Of a stretch of 64,000 bases of DNA, positions 33,480 to 45,305 are shown piece after piece. The DNA is taken from positions 7,678,913 through 7,742,912 of the forward strand of contig CM040450.1 of NCBI GenBank assembly GCA_022749755.1. Direction: 5' to 3'. Within the stretch, counting starts at the first letter, position 1. Each line of letters starts with the position of its first letter. This stretch comes from Azadirachta indica (lineage: Eukaryota; Streptophyta; Magnoliopsida; Sapindales; Meliaceae). The translations under genes were made by a program, and so were the position numbers. The notes beneath the pieces were generated by a model. The model was given only the letters and a program-made list of their open reading frames with translations. It made no database searches and was not told the origin of the DNA.

Positions 33480-36020
33480 AAAATATTTATTTTAATTCTC
33501 AAAAACTTTTATTTATTTTCAATCAAATGACATCAAAAATTTTAAAAAAAGCTTTTATTATAAATAAAGGTTTTTTAACTAATAAAAAAGTCAAACTAAA
33601 CAAACGCTAAGTCAAAATCAAGACCTTGGGCATTGTAAGGCAAGTCATTCTATCTTAGCCAATTTGGTGGCGTGATTGACAAGCAAGCATGTATATATAC
33701 CGTAAAACTAATATTAATTAGTGTAAATACAAATAAGTTTAGTAATTTAAAAGATTTGACGAATACTTTTTTTAAATTTTAAAAGTGGACAAATATTTCT
33801 TGAACTATAATAGCTAGTTAGAATTTTTATAGTAAATGTTTGTTTATTTTTCTTTACTGAAATCTGAATAAAATTATTCAGATGTATAAAAAGTATTTAT
33901 TTTTTTGACTTATATTTAAAAACTTGTTAAAAATATTTAAAAGTAATTAATTTAAAAATTTTAAGTTAAATCTGAATAATCAAATGGCTGAATGAATTAA
34001 ATATTTTATTTCTCAATAATACCCTTAATTTGTTACTTTATTTTTCAATATTTAAATTTTAAATCTTATCTAACCCTTTTCATTTTTCGCCATCTCTACT
34101 TGGAAACAATATTTGACATAAATTTAAATCTTATCTAAATTGTTAATTCATAATTTCTTTTACTCATAAAATAAAGTCAAGTCATACATTAGATAAAAAG
34201 AAATATACATATATAATTTATTAAAAATTATAAAATTTATGAACTATTATATAATATAATTAAATATTTTATAAAATATAAATATAAATATATGTAATAC
34301 TTAACGAGGGCATATACGTTAATATATATTTAGTTTCAAATTTTTTTATTCTTATAAAAATAAATAATTTAATATTTATATTCAGATATTTAAAAAAAAT
34401 ATATATCTATCTTATTTAAATTTTAGTCAAATTTATATTTCTACCATATTCTGTCTTCAAAAAAAAAAAAAAAAAAAATACCCAAATTTCATAAAACTTC
34501 TATACTTTTAATAATATATTTTATTTCATAATATTGTAATCATATAAAAATAAATTTTAACAATTTTTTCTTACAAATTTTAATAATATACATTTATTTC
34601 TTAAATTTTAAGTTATATAAAATAACCTAATATCTTATATTATTATTTTCATTTAAAAAATTAAAAATAATTAACATTATCCGAATGGAATAAAATTATT
34701 TAAATTCAATTATCAATGTTATTTTTATTTAAGAACTTAAAATTAGATAAGCGCATGGAATAAAATTATTTTATATTTTGTCATAATTATTCTAAATAAA
34801 ATATCTTTATTTTTAATATATAAAAACTAACAAACAAAATATATACATGAAAAGTTTCGGGTCATATGAATTGGATTATTTTACAGCTTTTACTAATTTA
34901 TCATTATAAAAATATTATTTTATATTAAAAAAAAAAATAAAATATCGAAGACTTTGGTTAAGATTGATAAACATTAAATTTTAATAATTAATTAAAATAA
35001 AAATATTAGTTTTATTTTTAAAATAAAAAAATACATAGTTTTAATGATCAATAAAGTATTTTTAAAAATAAATTCTTTTATAAATATTACAAAAAAATAA
35101 TTCAAGTCTCTCCTAACCTAGCGTGAGTGAGGTTTAATCCACAAATCTCTTGTATTATCCGAGAAATTTCACTAATGAAACTAATTAGCACCAACTAATC
35201 AAGAAACTATTGGAACTAAATAAATTTATTAACTAGTAGACATAAAATAATAATTTAAATAAACTTTTTTATCCAAATTATTGTATGCAAACTGATTTAG
35301 TTTGATAATATTAATTGAATAAAAATAACAAACAAAAGTAATTAATAAGAGTAAAAAAAAATATGATAATTATATAATAATGTTACATCTATTTGATTCA
35401 ATAGTTTGTATAGGGAGATTGTATATTGTCATATTACTTATAGAAAGAATTAAGTTAATGTAGACTGAATATTTTACGTATTTTGATGCTTAATCAAAGT
35501 TAAGTATTTTAAAAAGATATTTTTTAAATAAAAATAATATCTTTTAAATTAATAGTGACAAGTTGTAAAATGATTTTGTTCTATTGTTTATTTTTAATTT
35601 TTTATTTTTAAATAAAAATATTTATTTTTATTAAAATTTTAAATAATGCTACCTTATTAAGTATATTAATGGGTCTTACTTTTTTAAATGCAAATAATGA
35701 TAGAAGTTAAAAAAAGACGACAACTTACCCTATTAAATTTCAGGAGTAATATTTTACTCCCTTGATAATTCAAAAAATACCAAAAACCCTTTACTGTTAG
35801 GATTTTTTTGTTAAAGCAAAAAAAACATATAATAAAAAAATATTCTTTTACAAATTTGTCCCTAGGACCACTGTAAATGTGTAGAAACTGAAAGAAGACA
35901 TGATATATATTAAAGGATAATAATATAAAATTATTATTTTATAAATAAATAATATATATTAAACAAATAAAATATTGATTGACTGAGAATGTGATTATTT
36001 TTGGCATCGGAATAGGTGGA
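33480..36020. other. Long AT-rich spacer without recognisable gene
   Basis: This is about 2.5 kb of strongly AT-rich DNA with stops in every frame. It includes a run of about 20 A residues near 34459-34478. No element ends were recognised. Confidence 0.55.
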
Positions 36021-36026
36021 AAAACA

Positions 36027-36088
36027 TGACCGTTAGGTGAATATAACGGTCTCAGAAAAAGGGGCAAAAAATAACAGCCTATATAAAG
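36027..36088 (+). promoter_or_regulatory. MSA (MYB3R) site and TATA box of a small locus
   Basis: CCTAACGGTCA on the minus strand (36027-36037) fits the mitosis-specific activator consensus YCYAACGGYYA at every position. It is one arm of a perfect 8-bp inverted repeat, GACCGTTA-N8-TAACGGTC (36028-36051). A TATA box TATATAAA follows at 36080-36087, predicting transcription from about 36112. Three-repeat MYB (MYB3R) factors bind this site to drive G2/M genes in plants. The regulatory role here is inferred. Confidence 0.55.
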
Positions 36089-36241
36089 AGGCAATTATCA
36101 CCAACATTTCAGAAAAGCTCCATCACATAATCCGTACAAACCCTGCAGCAAATAAACCCATACGAATCTGTTGTTTTGTACATATTAACTACTCATAAGC
36201 ATGGCCAACACATAGATGATTCAACAACAATAGTAGCCAAA

Positions 36242-36511
36242 ATGTCAAAGTTGCCTTCTTCACATGAAAGTCCTCTACTGCAACTACATGGAGGAATTGT
36301 GAAATTCAAAAACAGTAAGTATAGCTGTAGGGAAAAGGCAGGTATCGGTATATCCAAAACAAAACAAAATCCAAACAAACTCTACTTTTTCAGCAAGCAT
36401 GCGCCAAGTTGTGGATATTTTGAATTCTATGGTCTAAGCAAAGATGATATGAGTGATAAAGGAAGAGGAAATATGCAAATTTCACATAACGTTATGGTTA
36501 ATGGGAAGTAA
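36242..36511 (+). CDS. Small GRF-zinc-finger-like protein, ORF 1 (89 aa)
   Basis: I chose the ATG at 36242 because the longer upstream reading begins at TTG. A 4-codon uORF (36200-36214) precedes it. Residues from about 29 resemble the zf-GRF fold: a Cys, a KTKQNPNKLYFF block and SCGYFEFYG at the end. GRF domains bind nucleic acid, using a CxnCx-type zinc site. Here the middle Cys of the usual FYGC is a Lys, so metal binding is doubtful. The ORF lies downstream of a TATA box and MSA site and is followed 8 bp later by a second similar ORF in another frame. It could be a real small gene, exon 1 of a spliced one, or a decaying copy. Confidence 0.4.
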   Translation: MSKLPSSHESPLLQLHGGIVKFKNSKYSCREKAGIGISKTKQNPNKLYFFSKHAPSCGYFEFYGLSKDDMSDKGRGNMQISHNVMVNGK

Positions 36512-36519
36512 TAAAATTT

Positions 36520-36762
36520 ATGAATAGGACAAGGAAGTGCGGGGAGAGGGCAGGCATACAAATATCAGAGATATTGAAAAATCCAAATAAACTATACTTC
36601 TATAGTGACCAATCACCAAGTTGTGGATATTTCAAATTTTGGCAACCTTTAAGAGATGAATACAATTGGCAAAGGAGAGGGGGTGAAAGCAGCAGTAGAG
36701 TCGAAGATGGTAACTCAAAAAGGAGTTCAATGCATCGTAACACATGCGATGCAACACATTAA
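36520..36762 (+). CDS. Small GRF-zinc-finger-like protein, ORF 2 (80 aa)
   Basis: It has the same block order as the preceding ORF: KCGERAGIQIS, NPNKLYFY, then SCGYFKFWQPL. The middle ligand is again absent (FYSD). The C-terminal half is Arg/Ser-rich. Sharing NPNKLYF and SCGYF with ORF 1 shows a tandem domain duplication. Because the frames differ, they cannot be one continuous exon. 36900-36960 on the same strand could encode a Gln-rich helical tail (SLQISKQQ), as plant GRF proteins often have a coiled-coil after the domain, but stops intervene. Confidence 0.4.
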   Translation: MNRTRKCGERAGIQISEILKNPNKLYFYSDQSPSCGYFKFWQPLRDEYNWQRRGGESSSRVEDGNSKRSSMHRNTCDATH

Positions 36763-37430
36763 TCCTGTGCAGAAAATTCAAATGCTCATTATGAAAATGC
36801 AAATGCTCATCATGATGAAGACAGAATAAGAGTAATCGTCAAGGTATAGGGGTGATGCAAAAAATGTTAATGGCAAATTTGATATTGACATTCATGATTA
36901 TATTACTAATATGGAAGAATTGATATAAAACGTATCATTGCAAATCAGTAAGCAACAATAATAGCAATTATGCAAGGCAAATATATATTAGCTTTTGTAA
37001 TTGTTTATGTACAAGACATGATACATTTTAGCTACCAACATTGTCAATTGATAAAAAAAAATTTACACTGCCATTACACTTGAGACAAACACATGTATGT
37101 AACATATAAAATAAGTATATACTGGCCATATGTATGTGCATGCATTGTGTTTACTGGTGCGGCACCAAACCATAACACAACTGTCCATGTTAGTTAAACA
37201 CAATTACCGCGCACACACTAAACATGTTTACCTACAATGAAGCCAGTGCAAAAGAATCAAAAAGTTAACAAAAAGTCCTATATGTTGGTCCTTACACGCT
37301 GCCTTGCATCCAAAAATCATTGCTGCAAAATTTGAGAAAACCAACGACAAATGACATTTCTTTACATTCATAAAACGTGAAGTTGATTCTATATACCAAT
37401 GCATATCAATAATATCATGTTGTTCACTTG
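36763..37430. other. 3' flank of the GRF-like locus; no further gene
   Basis: A short direct repeat lies at 36780-36812 (AAATGCTCAT twice). Beyond the possible helical tail near 36900 I see no coding stretch. Confidence 0.4.
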
Positions 37431-37945
37431 TTTTTGACTAGGCATTGGAACTTGCAGGAGTGGAGTGGTGGGATTGACCCGACTCCCTTATTCTAATACC
37501 ACCCCTTCTTCTAAGTCTCTTTGCCAAAGTTTCGGAGTGTTTGGCTTGCTAGGAAGCTATTGTTCACGCATTATTAACATATTAGTGATGAAGGCTCAAA
37601 TGGTTTGAGATAACAGGAAAAATGGAAATAAATTACTGAACAATGCACAACCTGATATGGGTAATTTGTCCTTGGCTTCACATGAACTGGTTGTTACTGA
37701 TGTCTCTGGCCTTGTTCTTTGCACACATAGAACAAAATAGTAGTTAAGCAATAGTCACTCACTGGTAACCTCAGTGCCCATGAACAAAGCATTAGTTGTT
37801 ACTATCTTGAACACTTTGACAACTTCTATTATGGCCAATAATGTTACAAATCCCACACCTTGTAGTAAATCTCCTTTTTCCCCTTAGCACATTATTTAAC
37901 TCCTGTTTCTATTCTTTTCAGATCTTCTACGCTGTGCATTCTGAT
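37430..37945 (-). pseudogene. MULE (MuDR-like) transposase, C-terminal part
   Basis: The minus strand holds a basic RRSEKNRNRS stretch like the GRPKKNR motif of MULE transposases. A zinc knuckle CGICNIIGHNRSC follows at 37819-37857 (CX2CX4HX4C complete). After a non-coding gap comes a terminal exon-like reading KRLRRRGGIRIRESGQ, ending in a stop near 37445. In intact MULEs the knuckle aids DNA or protein binding. Several frames are broken. Confidence 0.7.
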
Positions 37946-38838
37946 GCAAAGGATGCTACATAACCATGCATACAAGAGGAAAAACTCACACGTGAGCTTG
38001 GAGGGAATCAAAGGCAGTATCTACATTATCCATTAAGCTTGCCAAGTGGGCTAATCACAAGACTTAGAGCCAAGCATTTTAAACAAGTGTTAAATGGCTA
38101 ATTCAACAAGTTGGAGAAATGACAAACACGTGGACATGAAGGACATGAAGGATTGGGCACTTTATAATTAAAGTTCAAGGGAATCTAGTCATTATAATTA
38201 AAGTTCCAAAAGATTCCAATTAAAGATTTTACACATTTTCAGCTTTGGCAAGGTTCAAGATGTAGGACATGAAGGATTGGGCACTTTATTTATTTAGATT
38301 ACCTATATTATATTTACTAGTTTATTTAGAATTGTTATTTCCATGTTAAACTAAAACTCTATCATTCCTAGTTAAATTAGTATTCTATTTTGCTAAATTA
38401 ATTTAGAATTCTTAATCTTACTTAATTTAGGTTTCCTATTTTAATTTAATTTAGGATTTTTATTAACCTATATGTACACGGGGCTACCATTATTTTACAA
38501 TGAAGCACATTATTTTTTTTAATAAGAGTGAATTATTGTGTACTTCTTTCAATTCTCAAAAGGAATCTTGAACTTATCAATTTTATTCTTATGGCGTTCA
38601 CATAAATAGACTTATCACTTTGATTTTTGAGTGATTTTCAAGATTTTTAATGTGACGTCTTTAAAACATCCGTAATTTTTTATTTTTATCTTATTAGGTA
38701 GTGGATCAAGACTCAATAAATTAGCGTATTGAGAATTGTAGGGTTCCATATCATATTTGATATTAGGTTTTGTCATATCGTTGTTAAGGTTTAATATTAC
38801 GTTGGTGTTGGGTTTTGTCACATCATTGACAAAGTTCA
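37946..38838. repeat. LTR-like insertion replacing the MULE catalytic core
   Basis: This lies between the two MULE parts. It is non-coding and has LTR-like composition (38400-38600). It includes a perfect 25-bp direct repeat (38141-38165 and 38265-38289; begins GGACATGAAGGATTGGG) and a diverged ~55-bp tandem repeat around 38755-38840 (GTTTTGTCA(C/T)AT units). Clean LTR ends or a target duplication were not found, so a solo LTR plus deletion is inferred. Confidence 0.5.
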
Positions 38839-39965
38839 ATATGACTCATAATTCTGATCATGAAAGTCACATTATCAACGACAATAGATGCATTATCCTC
38901 TACTGACAACTTGGTAAGGCATACACAATAGTAACTCTAGGCTTTTAGTTCTTAAACCTTTTTAGTACAACAACTTCTTGAATTGCATACTCTCTCAAGC
39001 ATTTCCTGAATACATGCACGGAGTCGAAAGTCTGTCCAACACGAAGCTCAACTTGTTCACCTATCAACTATCCTTTGTATAGCCTGTATTTAAGCTCAGA
39101 GTCAGTCTATCAACCGCAGACGCTTTTTCAACCTCATCACTATCAACTGCTGCATTCTCAACATCTGCACTACTACAATTAGAACGTTTGTCATCATCTT
39201 CATCATCTACAGAGGTTGTTAAATTAATAGAACCTTCAGCCCCTGAGTCACTTTCCACAAGATCAGCCATATCATCATCAATCCACTCAATGGTGCTTTC
39301 ACTCCTGACCTCATCATCAAATTTAGCAGTATCATTATTATCTTCAACGGGGGCCTCTTGATCAGTAAATGGTGCATTCCGTCTTCAAAGAAGTTCATTG
39401 GAAGATTGACTTGAATCATTCCCTCCTCAATCACCACATTATCACTTGGCTTGTATCCTTTGGCCCTATTATTTTGGTACTTTTCAAACAAACTTCTAAC
39501 AACTAGAAGAATATCTGAATCTATATTCTGAGGCAAATCCCCTGCTGGTGCAGTTGGTGGTGTGTGATAGGATGAATTGAGATATTGAGGCTATTCATGT
39601 TGCTGTTGCTGAGGCTATTAAGGCAGTGAAACAGGGTTTGCACTTTCTGCTTGTGTATTATAGCTTGGGTTCGTTGGGATATAAAGAAGTCATCATCTGG
39701 ACTTTTAGGCCTAGTTGACTCATAATGTGTTTCCAGCCCTAGTTGGGCTATTGATGGTCTGTTTAGGGTCCCAAAAAGCAATCTTTTGATCAACTATTGC
39801 TGAGATTGAAGGACCATGTAATCATCAGGTGCAGCTGATGTTAGAGGCAACAATTCCATGTCCATATTCACATCTTCAGCGCTCATTGATAGGTGTAGCT
39901 GTTGAAAGTCCATGAAGTCCTTATTTGATTCTAAATCACCCAATTCTTATGTTGATGCCTTTGCA
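38839..39965 (-). pseudogene. MULE (MuDR-like) transposase, N-terminal part
   Basis: From 39915 the minus strand reads DFQQLHLSMSAEDVNMDMEL, then Gln/Pro-rich and acidic linkers (ESTIEWIDDDMADLVES at about 39250-39300). The diagnostic MuDR DNA-binding domain lies at 38880-39055: VELRVGQTFDSVHVFRKCL, REYAIQE, then SIVVDNVTFMIRIMSH. At least four frameshifts or stops are present. The DDE catalytic domain is missing. The upstream PB1-type region, if it existed, is not recognisable beyond 39965. Confidence 0.75.
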
Positions 39966-40790
39966 CTTATATCTTGTTAATAATAATTAAATTAATTATT
40001 TATACGTGGAATCACCATTTTATATATAATAAAAATAATATAATAAAAATAAATGTTTAATTTTTTATTAAATTAATTGTTCATTAAGTATAAGATAAAT
40101 AATAACTATCATCAATTTGATTGAAATAATTTATATAAAATATTTCAACTAATAAAAATTTTGTTAGAATAAAATATCAAAATTTGATTGATACATTTAT
40201 TATAATATTTTTATTAACCTATATAAACAAAAAATAACTATTGTAGTAAATTATTTAATTGATTTGATAAAGTTAGAGAAATGTATTAAATCACTCTCAA
40301 AGTTTTTTGTATTTTTTGATAATTTTGCATAAAAATATTTTTTTGGTAAATAAAAAATAAAATCTTAAGAGAAAAAATGTTTTAAAATTTATTTGTTTTG
40401 TTAAGCTTATAATACTATATTAAAACAAATTAATGCATTAACAAACTGATTCTTTTGTGCGACATCAATTAATTATTTTCATTATATCAAATTTATTGTT
40501 CTAAAGTTAATTATTAAAAATTATTCAATTTTGTTAGCTTTCAACTATTTTAGCAAATTTTTTATTAAGAAAATGAATTAAAAATTCTAAAGTGAATTAA
40601 AAATTCTAAAGTCAATTAAATTAAAAATTTGTAAATAATATGATTATATGAAGAAGTTAATTGATTATATTAAAAAATTATAAACTTTTTTAAAGGACTT
40701 GTTTGACTAAAATGAGAACTATAAAACTTTTATAATTATTTATCAAATAAAATAGGTAGTTACATAATTAACTAAATTGATTTATTGTTT
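39966..40790. other. AT-rich spacer without recognisable gene
   Basis: There are stops in all frames. A short direct repeat lies at 40575-40615 (GAATTAAAAATTCTAAAGT twice). Confidence 0.5.
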
Positions 40791-42039
40791 GTAGATGTAT
40801 TTTGCAGTGGCGCAGCGGGTTAGGCCGGGGAATAGAGACCCGTCTCCGTCCCTGACCCAAATTTGATTTATTGCTTTTTGGAAAAATGATATATTCTTCT
40901 CTAATGTTTGGTCTAATAAACAAATACTCTCATAATGTTTGGATAAATAAGTAAATACTCCTTAAACTTTTATTTTCGTTAGTTGACCAATTAATTTATT
41001 ATCATTTGTGTTCTTCATCTTTTATATAATACTAATATGATATATATTTTTTTATTTAATTATAATACTTTACTCCCTATTTTAATATTTTTTACAATAT
41101 AATTTTTTTAAATATAATAATTTAGTTTATATTTAATATTTTTTTTTCACAATATACTCAAGATTAAATATATTTTTAATTTGTTATTTAAGTAGAAAAT
41201 TTGGAAAACAAAATACAATTAAAAAAATTTTAAACAATAAGTTAAATTAAACTCATATTAAAATATTTTAAACTCATATTAAAATATTTATATTATTTTT
41301 CTTCTACAATAAATTTGATATTTAATTCTCAAAAGGATTTTGAAATATATTTTAACATTTTTTCTTCTTATATTAATATTTTTATTTAAAAGATTATATT
41401 AAACTTATTATATTTTTATTTAATATAATCTTTTAAATAAAAATATTAATATAAGAATAAAATGTTGAAATATATTTTAAAAAATTCTTTTAACGATTAA
41501 ATATCAAATTTATTGCAAAAAAAAAAAAAGACATAAATATTTTAACATGATTTTAATCTAACTCATTACTTAAATTTTTTTAATAATATTCTATTTTTCA
41601 ATTTTTTTATTGAAAATAACAAATTAAAAATGTATTTATTTTGAGTATATTATGAAAAAAAATTTAAATATGGACTAAATTGTTATATTTAAATAATTAT
41701 ATTATGAAAAATATTAAAATAGGGAGTAAAGTGTTATAATTAAATAAATATATATCATATTATTATTATGAAAAAGATGAGAGACACAAATTATAATAAA
41801 TTAACTAGCCAATTGACAAAAATAAAAGTTCAGGGGGGTATCTGCCTATTTATCCAAATGTTAGGAGGGCATCTGTTTTTTCACGAATATCAGGGGGTAT
41901 CTGCCTATTAGGCCAAACATCAGTGGGAAATATATCATTTTTCTTTATTTTTTGGACATTAACCTTTCTCGATCCCTGACCCGAATGAGTTGGACTCTCG
42001 CAGGCCCCTAACCCCGTGTGAAATTTTGCCATCCCTACT
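40791..42039. mobile_element. Outer hAT-like MITE carrying a nested MITE
   Basis: The outer ends are inverted, diverged copies rich in G/C: left GCGGGTTAGGCCGGGG then GTCCCTGACCC, right GATCCCTGACCC then GGCCCCTAACCCCG and TTTTGCCATCCCTA. The TAGGGATGGCAAAAT-type end is common in plant hAT MITEs. Only ~90 bp of outer sequence remains on each side because of the nested insertion. Confidence 0.6.
40881..41943. mobile_element. Inner palindromic MITE, about 1.06 kb
   Basis: The ends GAAAAATGATATATT are exact inverted copies. The match continues inward for some 250-300 bp: AATGTTTGG, AACTTTTATTTT, TAATTTATTAT, ACTTTACTCCCTATTTTAAT. One arm carries an extra unit of the GGGGGTATCTGCCTATT type (duplicated at 41834 and 41892). 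The core is AT-rich and non-coding. Confidence 0.75.
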
Positions 42040-42421
42040 AATATTTCATATTTTGTTTCAATCAAATTGCAGAAACCGAGTTCCATTATATTTTCTAACT
42101 AAGTGTAGTTGTAAATGATATAAATATCATATAATATAATTATAAGGAATTTTTTCTTTGAACAAAGTATAATAAGAGAAAATTGTTTTTATTTTATTAA
42201 TAAATAATAAATAAATATGTTATTTTATCATTAAAATTAGGGAAATATGTTATTTCTTCTTCAAAAGGGCAAAGAAAATTCTATCTCGTTTAACAAAATT
42301 AATGGAAAAGTAGATAAGCATAATCTGACCAAAAACTAAATAACTTAATAGTAGGGATTTGATTCAAATAAAATATGAAACATTAGGGAGTTTTTCGAAA
42401 CAGATAAATTAATCAAATCAT

Positions 42422-43418
42422 AAATTGGGAAAATACCAATTTCATCCTTAATATAATTTGATATTATCACTTATATCTTTATTGTTTCAAAATTACACCT
42501 TTGATCGCTATCTTTATAAAATGGCTGTTAACTATTAGTATATTTTTTTTATTTGACACATTTACCCTTAACTAAATTAAATTTTTATTGGGCCTAAATT
42601 AATGCAAAAAACATAAAAAAATAAACTTCTTTTTATTAAGACTATAATTGCTTTTGTTTTAAATAATTATCAAATAATATGTTTTTAAATTATAAAAATT
42701 TACAAAAAAAATTATTAATAATCAGACTTTACAAAACCTCTTATTCATAAATGGTTTTTTTTTTTACAAGAAATTTAGGTTTTATTATTTTTATTTTTAG
42801 TTAATTTTATTGTAAAAATTTAAAAAAACTCAAAATAAATAAACTTATTTAGATTTTATTATTTTTTTTTATTTTTATTTGATTTTATTGTAAAAATATA
42901 AAAGTAAAAAATAAAAAGCAATAACTTATTTAGATTTTACTATTTTTTATTTTTATTTGATTTTATTGTAAAAATTTTAAAAATAGAAAAGAAATAAACT
43001 TATTTATATTTCATTATCTATATTTATATTTTATTTTATTGTAAAAATTTAAAAAAAATTAAAAGAAATAAATTTATTACATTATGAATTTAATTTTTTT
43101 ATTCTTAGTAATTTTTTAATTTAAAAATTCTTTTTATTAAATAATTTTATTCTAAATATTTGTTTGAGTCTTTTAGAATTAATATTTATTTAATTTGTTC
43201 TTCTTTCTAAAATAATTGAGCTAGGCAAATCCAATTCAAAATTAGGTGACATGATCATTACCATTAAAGGGATAATAAGGTTATTTGTACTCAAAAATTA
43301 AATTTCTAGCGTTGGTGTTATAACGACAGGAATCAAAGGGATAATTTTGAAACATTAAAAATGTAAGTGATAATATCAAAATACATCATGAATGAAATTG
43401 GTATTTCTCTGTAAATTT
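42422..43418. mobile_element. MITE with ~90-bp inverted ends and an internal minisatellite
   Basis: The left end AATACCAATTTCATCC...TTTGATATTATCACTTA...TGTTTCAAAATTA is inverted at the right end with about 85% agreement by eye. The interior is AT-rich and non-coding. Confidence 0.75.
42770..43082. repeat. AT-rich minisatellite, about 4 units of ~80 bp
   Basis: Units share an AAACTTATTTAGATTTTA-like start, a TATTTTTATTTGATTTTATT stretch, TTGTAAAAAT and a purine-rich end. Copies begin near 42772, 42840, 42920 and 43003. Confidence 0.7.
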
Positions 43419-44587
43419 TCTGAAACATTAAGGACCAAACTACAATCACGCTGCTAATTAATTGGCTTGCATTGCACGAAGTGGTAGGAAATCACTAGCT
43501 ACAATCAACTTGGTAAAAGTCAGGAGCCGTTAAACGGCTGACATTTGCAAATTGCAGTGACAATAATGATTTCTGTCCCTTGACTTTATCTAAACAACGA
43601 CTTTTACAAATTAGTCCCTAGTTTTGCTTACTTTTCAATAAGGATAGAAAAAAAAAAAAAAAGAAGAACAACCACACCCAGCTAGACCTCAATAAACCCA
43701 AATTTTTTTGGTTCGACTATACTTGACCCACTAACATATAGTGGTCACTTTATGTTCAATGTTATAAGTTCATCACAATCATCTAATTTCATTATCGTCA
43801 CAATCATGTTTAACTACTTCCACATTATTATGTAATATAATAATCACTATCACTCTCATATAATTTCTCACCTTTATCTTTTTTTACAGTAAATACATAT
43901 TTTTGCTCAAATTAATTCATAGTTGTTCTTGTCTAAACCATACTTTTATGTTTGATAAGATAATCAAAATTCAAAAATACTTCTTTTGTAATAATATAAA
44001 TTTTAGTAAATTTAATTAAACATGTTATAATTCTAATCGAAGTACTTGAATACCCGCACAAGCTAAACTCTTATAAGATCTGCACAATTATTTGTCTAGA
44101 TTTTCACCCGAGTACAAGTGAAACCAATTGCATCCAAGTCCAAGTGTGAGGTTCACCTACACTTGGCCATAACCGAACCTTCGCCATCTTTATTTTTCAA
44201 ATTGGTCCTTGTTACTTGTTAGGGATGAAATTATTGCAATTGAGTAAACTTTGTCTAAATTTGTTGTTTTGACAAAGTTCAGGCATAAAAATGTCTTAAC
44301 CCAACTTGCAATTCCATGCCGTACACGCTCGCTTGGGGTATTGGCGAAGACCGAAGATTGCTTACACGGTCAAATTACACGGTGTAGCAAGCTATCAATC
44401 AAGAAGCGTTCAATGATAAGCGTGAAACAGACGTAGTGATTATTTAATTAACTCACTAGTTTTTTTCACATACGCCTGCACGTTGCTGAATCAATCAAAC
44501 AAATCAAAACCACTGTAAGTCAACTGACTATTTACATCAGACAATTAAGTTAAGAGTAAACAAAGAAATCAGTTGTATATAGAAGAC
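43419..44587. other. Spacer upstream of the UGT locus; no gene recognised
   Basis: This stretch is less AT-rich than its neighbours (for example 43440-43600 and 44270-44430). A hairpin GCCGTTAAACGGC lies near 43527. The 61-residue open stretch at 44251-44436 resembles nothing I know. Confidence 0.45.
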
Positions 44588-45067
44588 GGGAAAATACTCA
44601 TTGTGCCCCTGAGGTTTAGTCTAATTATCTATTAACATTATTTTTTAAAAAATATCTGATTACTCTCCTAATCTCTAAAATTTTTTGATTTCACCCTTAA
44701 CAAATTAGAGGTTGAATTGGATAGTTTCGTTGATAATATAAAATTTAAATCTTTTCACTTTGTTATTAACAAATTTAGTGTTAAACTAGATCGGACCATT
44801 GATCTCAATCCTTTTTTTTTAAAAATACCGAAAATATGCAAAATTATTCATTTCTTATTATTTAAAAGATATCCTGTTAAATTTTTTAAAGCTGAACTAG
44901 ATGAAACTATTAATCTGACAGATTTTGTTGAAAATGCATAATAACTAAAAAAGTTGAGTTTGTTAGGAATTGACTCTTGACTTCTAAGTAGAAAAAAAAA
45001 AACTTATATTTGTGCTATCTTTAATACATGAATATATACATACATATTACACATGCATATATATAAA

Positions 45068-45114
<47 letters not shown>

Positions 45115-45305
45115 AACAACAACAAAAACAATAATGTTTGAAAAATTAAATTGTTATTTTTAATTTAATTTTTAAATTAATATGAAAAATCAAAGAAGCA
45201 CATTCATAATCAAAACATATTTAGAGGGCCAGTGTGTTAATTTTTTAAATAACGGGGGTAGCAGAAGTTGCGTCAAATTTCAGGGAGATAATGGGCATTT
45301 TTTCA
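44588..45305. mobile_element. MITE in the UGT 5' region
   Basis: The left end GGGAAAATACTCATTGTGCC, then CTGAGGTTTA, is inverted at the right end (complement: TGAAAAAATGCCCATTATCT, then CTGAAATTT). The match weakly continues inward (TTATTTTTTAAAAAAT against TTATTTAAAAAATTAA). It carries an (ATG)n microsatellite. It is non-coding despite a 74-residue open stretch at 44717-44941. Its right end is 172 bp before the UGT start codon. Confidence 0.65.
45068..45114. repeat. (ATG)n microsatellite, about 15 units
   Basis: This is an uninterrupted ATG trinucleotide run inside the MITE, likely length-polymorphic. Confidence 0.97.

Noticed and set aside
38839..39965. An endogenous pararetrovirus or a Gln-rich transcription factor
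   Set aside because: The downstream VGQTFDSVHVFRKCL and VTFMIR blocks are those of a MuDR-type transposase, which explains the acidic and Gln-rich linkers.
44717..44941. 74-residue open stretch upstream of the UGT
   Set aside because: It lies within a MITE, is AT-rich, and shows no known domain.
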